In this document: positions 54,005 to 61,125 of the stretch, piece by piece
Position numbering within the stretch: position 1 is the first letter of the stretch
Layout of the letters: each line of letters starts with the position of its first letter
Assembly (NCBI GenBank): GCA_026712715.1
Contig: JAPOPW010000002.1
Location: 25,900 to 89,899, forward strand
Reading direction: 5' to 3'
Source of the DNA: Immundisolibacterales bacterium
GTDB lineage: Bacteria > Pseudomonadota > Gammaproteobacteria > HK1
Length of the DNA stretch: 64,000 nucleotides
The notes under the pieces: model-generated
The model's database searches: none
What the model saw: the letters and a program-made list of their open reading frames with translations, nothing else
What the model was told of the DNA's origin: nothing
Translations under genes and position numbers: made by a program

Positions 54005-55306
54005 CTACCCGACGACCGAGAAGCTGCTCTCCAGGTTGATCTCGCGCTTGCGGGAGCAGAACGCCATGTCGAGCGTGTAGTCCATGTTCGGCAAGGCGTA
54101 CTGGAACGGATTCGCGTCGTGGTCGTTGCCGTCCTCGACGTAGTCGATGAGCGCCGCCATCATCATGCCGACGACGGGCGCGTTCTTGAACTGGTTTCCG
54201 CTCGTCCCGACGGCCATGAAGAACCCCGGCAGATCGGAGTGATCGTAGATGGGGATCCAGTCGTCCGAGGTGTCGTAGAGGTCGGCGATTCCCTGCACGC
54301 GGTTCGGAACCCCCATGGTGGGGAACCGCTGCGCGGCACGCAGGGCCTGGAGCCGAGACTGGTCGGTCGCCTCCGTGTCGTAGTCGTCGGGGTCGACCCA
54401 GTCCAGGGGATCGCACTCGGGCTCCTCGCTCCCGATGAGGATCTTGTTGCCGATTTCGGGGCGCCAGTAGCCGCCGATGTCGGCGTCGGAGCAGATGAGG
54501 CCGTTCGCTTCGAAATCGAAACCCTCGGGCGACGGGACGTGGGCGACCTCGACCCGCAGGGCGCGCGTGCGGATGTTCATCCCCTCGGTGACCCCCGCCA
54601 TGTCGTTCACCTTGTATGAATGGGGTCCGGACGCATTGACGACGACAGGGGCATGGAGCGCTCGGTCCGACTGGAGGGTCACCCCCGTCACCCGGTTCTC
54701 GCCCTGCAGCACCCCCGTCACCCGTTCACCCATGATGAAGGTCGCGCCGTGGCGTCTCGCCGCCGACTGGATGTTCTGGGTCGCGAGCATCGGGTCGTTG
54801 ATGTAGCCCGCCTTCGGAAAGAACAGCACGTAGCGCATCTCGCCGGTCTGCTCCCCGAACGCGGGGTCGTCGGCCGTCTTCACGGGATGGAAGTGACCCG
54901 GGCTCATGATCGGCAGGTGGGCCCGCATCTTGGCCGGGGTCCAGACCTCGTAGGGGATGTCGAGCTCGTTCGCGATGTCCTCGAGCTTGGCGCCGTAGCC
55001 GTTGCTCTCGAAGCAGGTGTAGCAGCAGCCGACCTCGCGGTAGGTCGCGAGGGCCTCGCCCTCCCCGGCACCGAGGTAGCCCGGCCAGTCCTCCCAGAAG
55101 GGGTAGTTCGACTTCGCGAGCGCCGCCCCGCTCAGGGTCGAGTAGTGGGTGCGGATGATCGCGCACGAATTGCAGGTGGAGCCGGACCCCGCCACCGGGT
55201 TCTTCTCGACGCAGGCGACCTTGCGCCCTCCCTTCGCGAGCTCGTAGGCGATCGCGCAGCCGATGATCCCGCCGCCGATGATGACTGCATCCCAGTTTTC
55301 CGACAT
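54005..55306 (-). CDS. FAD-dependent amine-oxidase/sarcosine-oxidase-like oxidoreductase (DAO family)
   Basis: A 433-residue flavoprotein with the dinucleotide-binding motif AVIIGGGIIGCAIAYELAKG (residues ~7-26). It continues as DAO-type proteins: STCNSCAIIRTHYSTLSGAA, FFPKAGYINDPMLATQNIQS, VVVNASGPHSYKVN and a C-terminal FFMAVGTSGNQFKNAPVVG FAD loop. The family oxidises sarcosine, dimethylglycine and other amino-N-methyl compounds. Start ATG 55306 has GGGAG upstream and fits the motif; a GTG at 55318 is in frame. It is sandwiched by two isochorismatase-fold hydrolases, a layout compatible with breakdown of a carbamoylated N-methyl amino acid. Confidence 0.88.
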   Translation of the reverse strand: MSENWDAVIIGGGIIGCAIAYELAKGGRKVACVEKNPVAGSGSTCNSCAIIRTHYSTLSGAALAKSNYPFWEDWPGYLGAGEGEALATYREVGCCYTCFESNGYGAKLEDIANELDIPYEVWTPAKMRAHLPIMSPGHFHPVKTADDPAFGEQTGEMRYVLFFPKAGYINDPMLATQNIQSAARRHGATFIMGERVTGVLQGENRVTGVTLQSDRALHAPVVVNASGPHSYKVNDMAGVTEGMNIRTRALRVEVAHVPSPEGFDFEANGLICSDADIGGYWRPEIGNKILIGSEEPECDPLDWVDPDDYDTEATDQSRLQALRAAQRFPTMGVPNRVQGIADLYDTSDDWIPIYDHSDLPGFFMAVGTSGNQFKNAPVVGMMMAALIDYVEDGNDHDANPFQYALPNMDYTLDMAFCSRKREINLESSFSVVG

Positions 55307-55548
55307 TGCCGCTCCCACCTCGTCAGCCTGTCCGTCCCGGTCGCCGGCGCGCCGGGGCCTTCGCGGCGCGCGACCCCGTTCGGCACCGCATCCGCCGCGG
55401 TTGCTTGCCGCACCGCCGCCCGCCCGCCGCCTCCGCGGCCGCCGCGACCAAGCTCACTAAGTCCACTCCGGGCCGGCGGCCGTCCCGTTCGTCAACGCCG
55501 GAACCACCCTCACGGTTCGCGCACCGTGCCGCCGGCCGGCGATTCGTG

Positions 55549-56220
55549 TCAACGGAGCAGCTCGATCACGTCCTCCGTCGTGCGGACGTCCGCGACGAGC
55601 TGCATGACGTTGACCAGAGTCGCATTGTGCTCGACATCGGTGCGGGTCGCCATCGCGTCGCTCACCATGATGTTGAGGAATCCGAGGGCGGCCGCGTCGC
55701 GGGCGGTCGACTCGCAGCAGGCGTTGGTGAGGGTTCCGGTGATGATGAGCGTGTCGCGATCGCGGGCGCGGAGCTCGGACTCGAGACGCGACGAGCCCTG
55801 GACGAGGGCGCTCGGCCGCGTCTTGTCGACGACGACGTCTTCCGGCCGGACGTCCATCGCGTCCGCGATGCGGTGGCCGCGCGAGCCGGGGACGGTGTCC
55901 GCGATGATCCGGTCGCGCCACTCGGGGGCGCCGAAGCGCGCGTAGCTGCGAGTGGTCCAATCCGCGGGGAAGGTCGACCTGGTCCACGCCACCACTGTGC
56001 CCGCCGCGCGCGCGGCTGCGGCGAGCGCGTTGATGTTGGGGACGATGCCCAGGGTCGCGGGGATGTGCAGCGGCGAGAACCCCGGCTCCACCCAGCTCGT
56101 CTGCATGTCGATGACGACGAGCGCGGTTCGCGCCGGGTCGAGGTCCTCGAAGGCGTGGCGCCTTCCCCGAAAGCGAATGCAGGAATCGATGATCTCCTGC
56201 GGGATGTCGATCTTGTGCAC
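55549..56220 (-). CDS. Isochorismatase-fold cysteine hydrolase (paralogue 2)
   Basis: A 223-residue protein with the same triad as paralogue 1: D38 (VIDMQTSW), K133 (VVDKTRPSA) and C168 (TLTNACCESTARDA). The two paralogues are colinear over their whole length and about half of the residues agree by eye, including the start (KIP/DIP, ID or VD), the PGxS and the ...VRTTxxV end. The upstream gap contains no other gene for ~140 bases. The pair likely arose by duplication and may accept different substrates or form a heterodimer. Confidence 0.88.
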   Translation of the reverse strand: MHKIDIPQEIIDSCIRFRGRRHAFEDLDPARTALVVIDMQTSWVEPGFSPLHIPATLGIVPNINALAAAARAAGTVVAWTRSTFPADWTTRSYARFGAPEWRDRIIADTVPGSRGHRIADAMDVRPEDVVVDKTRPSALVQGSSRLESELRARDRDTLIITGTLTNACCESTARDAAALGFLNIMVSDAMATRTDVEHNATLVNVMQLVADVRTTEDVIELLR

Positions 56221-56364
56221 GGCAAGGCCCGTTGGGGTGTCGATGTGGATCCTACGCCGGTTCGAGAGGGCGCAATCCGTGCGGTTCGATTACCGGCGGC
56301 GGGCCCGAAGAATTGATGCGAGGGGCCGGACGCAGGCGTCGGACGCGGCCTGGCATCCTGGCGC

Positions 56365-56436
56365 CCCGACCAGCACACGACCGTTGCGAGCGACGATGCG
56401 GCCGCGCTTGACCACCAGCGTGCGGGGGGATGAGTG
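56365..56436 (-). pseudogene. C-terminal scrap of an amidohydrolase (cytosine-deaminase/hydantoinase-like)
   Basis: The sequence PRTLVVKRGRIVARNGRVLV is the characteristic last beta-strand pair of amidohydrolases, which ends with a 'VVxxGxVVxxxGxL' motif. No catalytic part remains upstream; instead a metal-permease remnant abuts it. This is therefore a pseudogene piece at a deletion junction. Coordinates are approximate. Confidence 0.45.
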
Positions 56437-56809
56437 ACGACTGCGTGTGCGGACGTCTCGGCCTCGACCAGAACCAGGCCGGCGGCCATCAGCGTGCCGA
56501 GCGCGTGAAAGCCGGCCACGAGGTTCAGCACGACGAGGGCAAGAAACGTGGAATGCGTCATGGCGCCGAGCCCGCTCACCGAGCGCAGGAACTGCGGATC
56601 CGCGCATTCGAGCACGAGCGGCCGGAACAGGGCCGCGAGCGCGAAGACCGAAACGTTCGCGATGGAACAGAGCGCAGTCAGAGCAGCGTCGTCGAGCGCG
56701 AGCACGGTCCCGAAGAGCACGTGCATCAGGTCGACATTGCTGCCTCGGGTGGACACGATCAGCGCGCCCACCGGCAGTGAGATCAGGTAGAAGGCAGCCA
56801 GGCTCCTCG
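56437..56809 (-). pseudogene. Internal remnant of an ABC-3 (zinc/manganese) permease gene
   Basis: Minus-strand reading gives SLAAFYLISLPVGALIVSTR, NVDLMHVLFGTVLALDDAAL, then RPLVLECADPQFLRSVSGLG and FLALVVLNLVAGFHALGTLM, all characteristic of ZnuB/MntB-type permeases. Start and end of the gene are missing. A functional, distinct permease of the same family lies at 59.7 kb, so this copy is the residue of a lost transporter. It joins directly with the amidohydrolase scrap, implying a deletion between two genes. Confidence 0.7.
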
Positions 56810-57177
56810 TTCCCGCCTACGCCGCCCCGACATCGATTATCGGCTGTCCGACGGGCGATTCCGGTGGTCCCGCAATGCCGGAAGACCCGTCACGCCTCGA
56901 ACCGGCCGGGGTCCGTCACCGCTTCCGAATTTGATGTTATATAATTACTCTCAACCGAACCGTACTTCACCGGGGAGTGCCTGCGATTCGAGATCGGCAA
57001 GTGGACAGGAAAGACGCGTTCAGCCTCTCCCCCGCCCATTCCGGGCACCGCGCACCGCCTGCCAGGCAGACATGCTCGAGCGGTGGCTTGCCGGCAAGCC
57101 CGTGCCCCGTGTCTCGTCGACGACCGCTTCCGCCTCGACGCGTTCGTCGCGTGGCGACGATCGCCCAGGAGAGTGTC
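56810..57177. other. Upstream region of the zinc-uptake operon
   Basis: About 370 bases without a gene, holding a candidate Zur/-10 element at 56933-56948. The rest is GC-rich, with an open frame from 56977 that runs into the outer-membrane protein but shows no signal peptide until 57178; it is probably untranslated leader. Confidence 0.5.
56933..56948 (+). promoter_or_regulatory. Candidate Zur operator overlapping a TATAAT -10
   Basis: GATGTTATATAATTAC is an imperfect palindrome (10 of 16 positions self-pair) resembling Zur boxes with TTATA cores. The perfect -10 TATAAT is at 56940-56945 within it, so bound Zur would block RNA polymerase. The next genes encode a His-rich outer-membrane protein and a metal ABC system. 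This AT-rich island in GC-rich DNA is the strongest regulatory signal nearby. Confidence 0.5.
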
Positions 57178-58731
57178 ATGCGCATCATCAACCAATCTGC
57201 CACATTCACGCTCGTTGCGGCGGCGCTCCTCGCGATCGTCATCCCGGCGCACGGCCAGTCGACAGGTTCGTCGGCGGCATCCGATCTGGCCACCGAGATC
57301 GAGGCTCTCAGGAACGAGTACGAAGCCCGGTTGAAGGCGCTCGAGTCCCAGCTCTCGGCCCTCAAGGTCGAATCGAGGGCGGCCGAAGAACAAGCGGCGA
57401 CACCCGCTCAGCGAGCGAAGCCGGCACCCGACAATGTGTTCAACCCGGCCATCAGCGCGGTCCTCAACGGCATGTTCACGAACTATTCCCGCGAAGACTC
57501 CGCAATCCCCGGCTTCCAGACCGGTCATGAATCGGAACGCGCTGCCGAAGGGCTGTCCCTCGGCCACAGCGAGATCACCCTCTCGAGCAACATCGACGAC
57601 AAGTTCCAGGGCGGACTCACCCTCGGCCTCGGAGTCCACCCCGGCGAGCCGGCGGAACTGGAGATCGAGGAGGCGTACATCCGCACCCTGCCCGGGCTGG
57701 GCCTTCCCGACGGCATGCGGCTCCAGGCGGGGCGCGCCCTCTGGACATTCGGCTACCTGAACGAGCTCCATGCCCACGGCGACGATTTCTCCGACCGGCC
57801 GCTGCCGTACCGGGTGTTTCTGGACAACGCCTTCAACGACGACGGCATCGAGTTCTCCGCGGTGCTTCCCTCCGAGCTGTACAGCGAGATCGGCGGCGGT
57901 CTCTTTCGCGGCGACGACATCCCGTTCGGAGGTTCCGAGCGCAGCCCGGGCGCCTGGTCCGCATTCGCCCGCCTCGGCGGCGACATCGGCTCGAACTCCG
58001 CATGGCGGGTGGGCGGGGATCTCCTCGGGGGCCGGGCGCATGGCCGTGGTGGGGGAGACGGCCATGCGCACGGGCACGAGGAAGACGAAGCGCACGACGA
58101 CGACGCCGCGCACGAGGAAGACGAGCACCACGAGGATGACGAGGCGTTCGCGCACATGGACGACGACCACGAGGAGCATGAGGAGCATGGCCACCATGAC
58201 GACCACGCCGAGTTCTTCTCGGACGGCATGTTCTCCGGCGACTCGCGGTTGTTCGGCGTGGACTTCCGCTACACCCTGGCCCCGACCGGAAACGCCCGCG
58301 AGCGCGAGCTGATCCTCCAGGGAGAGTACTTCCTTCGCAAGGAGCGGGGAACGTATGCCATTGAGGAAGAGCACCAGGAATGCACGACGGTCCCCGAGGA
58401 CGACGGATTCCACACCGAATGCGAGGTCCACACGGATGAGCGGGCCGAGACGCTCGACGGCACAAGCAGCGGTTGGTACCTGCAGGGCGTCTACAAGTTC
58501 GCGCCGCGGCTTCGGGTCGGCGCGCGCTACTCCCGGCTCGCGTCTCCCCGGGATGCCGGGCTCGACCACGATCCGTCCGCGCTCGCGCTCATGTTCGACT
58601 GGAGCAACAGCGAATTCAGCCGCGTGCGGCTGCAGTACAACCGCGAGTCGCTGGGTGACGGGGAGCACGACGACCAGATCATGCTCCAGTACATCATGAG
58701 CCTCGGCGCGCATGCCGCCCATACGTTCTGA
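57178..58731 (+). CDS. His-rich outer-membrane porin-like protein of a metal uptake operon
   Basis: A 517-residue protein with a signal peptide (MRIINQSATFTLVAAALLAI, cleavage after AHG), a coiled-coil segment (~38-75, ALRNEYEARLKALESQLSAL), and a beta-barrel that includes GLSLGHSEITLSSNIDDKFQ, RLQAGRALWTFGYLNELHAH and a C-terminal Phe (HAAHTF), the typical barrel-assembly signal. Between residues ~296 and 345 lies a run extremely rich in His, Asp and Glu (GDGHAHGHEEDEAHDDD and following), a predicted periplasmic or surface metal-binding loop. Start at 57178 places the signal peptide correctly. It lies 9 bases before the metal-binding protein gene; zinc import is the likely role. Confidence 0.8.
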   Translation: MRIINQSATFTLVAAALLAIVIPAHGQSTGSSAASDLATEIEALRNEYEARLKALESQLSALKVESRAAEEQAATPAQRAKPAPDNVFNPAISAVLNGMFTNYSREDSAIPGFQTGHESERAAEGLSLGHSEITLSSNIDDKFQGGLTLGLGVHPGEPAELEIEEAYIRTLPGLGLPDGMRLQAGRALWTFGYLNELHAHGDDFSDRPLPYRVFLDNAFNDDGIEFSAVLPSELYSEIGGGLFRGDDIPFGGSERSPGAWSAFARLGGDIGSNSAWRVGGDLLGGRAHGRGGGDGHAHGHEEDEAHDDDAAHEEDEHHEDDEAFAHMDDDHEEHEEHGHHDDHAEFFSDGMFSGDSRLFGVDFRYTLAPTGNARERELILQGEYFLRKERGTYAIEEEHQECTTVPEDDGFHTECEVHTDERAETLDGTSSGWYLQGVYKFAPRLRVGARYSRLASPRDAGLDHDPSALALMFDWSNSEFSRVRLQYNRESLGDGEHDDQIMLQYIMSLGAHAAHTF

Positions 58732-58740
58732 GACCCGGCG

Positions 58741-59664
58741 ATGAAACGCCTGGCGCTGGCCGCGGCGCTCGCCGCGGGTGGCCTCACCGGAATCGCTCTG
58801 CCGGCGACGGGAGCGGCCGAAGTCCGCGTCCTTGCCTGCGAACCCGAATGGGCGGCTCTCGCGGAGGAGATTGGCGCCGGCAACGTCACGGTCCATTCCG
58901 CCACCCATGGCAGACAGGACCCGCACCACATCCGGGCGCGTCCGAGCCTCATCGCGCAGGTGCGCCGCGCTGACCTCCTGTTCTGTTCCGGTGCCGATCT
59001 CGAGGTCGGCTGGCTTCCGGTGCTGATGCAGCGCGGGGCGCGAATGGAGGTTCAGCCGGGGCAAGCCGGGAACCTCATGGCCGCGGACCATGTCGAGCTG
59101 CTCGGTCGCCCCGAAGTCGTCGACCGGAGCCTCGGAGACATTCACCCGAGCGGGAATCCCCACGTCCATCTGGACCCCGAGAACGTAGCGTTGCTCGCAT
59201 CGGAGCTTGCGCGCCGACTCGAACGGATCGATTCGGCCAACGCCGTCGCATACCGCGAGCGCCTGGCGTCGTTCCTGGACCGCTGGAACGACGCGATGGC
59301 GCGCTGGCGCGAACGCGCCTCGCGTCTGCGGGGCATGCAGGTTGTCGTCCACCACAAGGCATGGGCCTATCTCATCCGCTGGGCAGGGCTCGAGCGCGTC
59401 GCGGCGCTGGAGCGGATATCGGGAATTCCACCCACGGTTGCCGATCTGAAGAACGTCCTCGAGCGGGCGAGCGGAGCGCACGTCAAGGCCATCATCCGGG
59501 CGCCCCACGAGCCGACCGATGCATCGAGCTGGCTCGCGGAAAGGACCGGCATTCCGGTGGTCGAGCTTCCGTATACCGTCGGCGGGCAGCGCGAGGCCCA
59601 CGATCTCTTCGCGCTGTTCGAGGTGACCTTCGCGCTGCTGGAGGAGGCGAACGATCGACCCTGA
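58741..59664 (+). CDS. ZnuA-like metal-binding protein of a metal ABC transporter
   Basis: A 307-residue protein with signal peptide (MKRLALAAALAAGGLTGIAL..., cleaved near AAE) and the ZnuA/TroA fold: CEPEWAALAEEIGAGNVTVH, the metal ligands in HGRQDPHHIRARPSLI and in HPSGNPHVHLDPENVALL, VVVHHKAWAYLIRWAGLERV, and the Asp/Glu near LPYTVGGQREAHDLFALF. The long His-rich loop of typical ZnuA is missing; it is instead found in the outer-membrane protein just upstream. The permease overlaps its 3' end, so the operon is OMP-ZnuA-permease. Confidence 0.88.
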   Translation: MKRLALAAALAAGGLTGIALPATGAAEVRVLACEPEWAALAEEIGAGNVTVHSATHGRQDPHHIRARPSLIAQVRRADLLFCSGADLEVGWLPVLMQRGARMEVQPGQAGNLMAADHVELLGRPEVVDRSLGDIHPSGNPHVHLDPENVALLASELARRLERIDSANAVAYRERLASFLDRWNDAMARWRERASRLRGMQVVVHHKAWAYLIRWAGLERVAALERISGIPPTVADLKNVLERASGAHVKAIIRAPHEPTDASSWLAERTGIPVVELPYTVGGQREAHDLFALFEVTFALLEEANDRP

Positions 59665-60442
59665 GCTCCTCCGGATCGTGGCCCCCGCGTTCGTCGCCGG
59701 ACTCCTCGTCACTGCGATCCATGCCCCGCTCGGAATCGAGGTCCTCAGGCGAAACATCGTGTTCATCGACCTCGCGACGGCGCAGGTCGTGGGGCTCGCG
59801 ATCATCGTCCTCGGCATGTGGATCGAAGATCCCCCCTGGCTCACCCGCCAAACGGCGTCCCTTGGCGCCGGGGTTGCAATCGCGCTCTTCTTCCGCTGGA
59901 TCGAACGCAGGTCGCCGGCCGAACAGGAGGCGGTGATCGGGAGCTGCTTCATCGTGGCCGCATCGGCGGCGATCCTGGCTCTCGCCGACGATCCGCACGG
60001 CGGCGAGGAACTGCGACACGTGCTCGCGGGACAGATCCTGTTCGTCTCGTGGGCCGATATCGCCTCGTTCCTGCCGATCTACGGACTGGTCGCCGTGCTC
60101 TGGCTCGCGCGTCCGGGCGTGCGCTCGGGCACCGGATTCTTCGTTCTCTTCGCTTTCGCGATCACTGCGTCGGTCCAGCTCGTCGGGATCTACGTGGTGT
60201 TCGCGAGCCTTATTCTTCCCGCCCTCGGCTCGCGCTGCGGTGCGCAGTTCATCCTTCGGAGAGCCCTCGTGAGCGGAGCGGTCGCCGTGGTCGGAGCGAC
60301 GTTCGTCTCGGTCGCGGCGGACCTCCCGGCCGGACCCTTTCTCGTCGTGTGCTTCGCGGCCAGCGCGGCGGCGACACGCCTGCTCTGCCGTAACCAGCGC
60401 CCACCAAGCGCGGAAGCTGTGGGCGCGGACCTCCGCCGGTAG
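59654..60442 (+). CDS. ABC-3 family metal permease (ZnuB-like), apparent ATC start
   Basis: A ~262-residue polytopic permease with APAFVAGLLVTAIHAPLGIE, NIVFIDLATAQVVGLAIIVL, SSCFIVAA-type stretches and GIYVVFASLILPALGSRCGA. The family N-terminus (DPELL-IVAPAF) requires translation from about 59654, where the codon is ATC; an AGGAGG Shine-Dalgarno at 59642-59647 is six bases upstream. The first canonical start, GTG 59678, would begin at APAFVAGL and is 31 bases from the Shine-Dalgarno. I therefore use ATC with caution. It overlaps the metal-binding protein gene by 11 bases. The ATPase (ZnuC) that should power it is not adjacent. Confidence 0.85.
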   Translation: MDPELLRIVAPAFVAGLLVTAIHAPLGIEVLRRNIVFIDLATAQVVGLAIIVLGMWIEDPPWLTRQTASLGAGVAIALFFRWIERRSPAEQEAVIGSCFIVAASAAILALADDPHGGEELRHVLAGQILFVSWADIASFLPIYGLVAVLWLARPGVRSGTGFFVLFAFAITASVQLVGIYVVFASLILPALGSRCGAQFILRRALVSGAVAVVGATFVSVAADLPAGPFLVVCFAASAAATRLLCRNQRPPSAEAVGADLRR

Positions 60443-60499
60443 CTCCGCCATTTTGGCGCGGCGTTTGATCATCTTGAACGCCCCCACGCGCGAAGCTGT

Positions 60500-61007
60500 G
60501 GTCGAGGACAACGAGGAAGGCACGGTCGCGATGTCCCACCAGGGTCGTGACGTCGATGTCGTCGAGGAGGGCCCGGGTCTCCTTCGCGGAGAGGACCGGG
60601 GTCTTGCCGGACTCGGCGACGTGCCAAGGTCCTCGCACCGAACTCGCAGGGTTGAAGGACAGGACCTGGCCGACGACAAGCGAGTCAAAGATCATCCGGA
60701 GCGCCGCTAGATGCTGCTTGATGCTCGCCGGGGAGAGCGCGGCCGTGAGCTGCTCGATGCAGGCCGCGACGATCATCGGCTCGACCTGGTCGAGAGCGAG
60801 ACCTCGGTCTTCGCACCACCCGGAGAATCGGCGCACCGCCGCGAGGTACCGGAGGCGTGTGTTCGGGTTCCGGATGCGGGCGGTGAAGAGCTCCCGGAAG
60901 CGCCGCTTGGTGCGCTCCGAGGGCGAGAAGAGCGCCGGTGTCGCCGCGTCGCGCGCGGGCGGAGGAGCGTGCGTGGAGCCTTCAGCGGGGACCGGATCGG
61001 AAAACAA
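60500..61007 (-). pseudogene. Truncated, frameshifted tyrosine recombinase (integrase) N-terminal part
   Basis: The frame starting at 61007 gives a phage-integrase-type core-binding (SAM-like) domain: RNPNTRLRYLAAVRRFSGWC, PASIKQHLAALRMIFDSLVV, NPASSVRGP. It then has the beginning of the catalytic domain (LSAKETRALLDDIDV, LVGHRDRAFL). Near 60500 the frame diverges where the first catalytic Arg region (SFARVGA) is expected, and the rest of the catalytic domain (Arg, H-x-x-R, Tyr) is absent. It is thus inactive. It is a long way from the tRNA island and not its integrase. Confidence 0.75.
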
Positions 61008-61125
61008 GGGAGCGGAGCGTACGCCGATCCAATTGGTTCATAAAGGACGTTATGTTACCTATTGGAAGCGGCGCGAGGTAGCCCGTTCGACGAGGACTGA
61101 GGTAGGACTGGGCTGTAGCGTCTCC

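Noticed and set aside
59492..60688. 398-codon minus-strand frame opposite the metal permease
   Set aside because: It joins the integrase fragment in a shifted frame to antisense of the permease; only the short recombinase-like part is meaningful, and that is annotated as a pseudogene.
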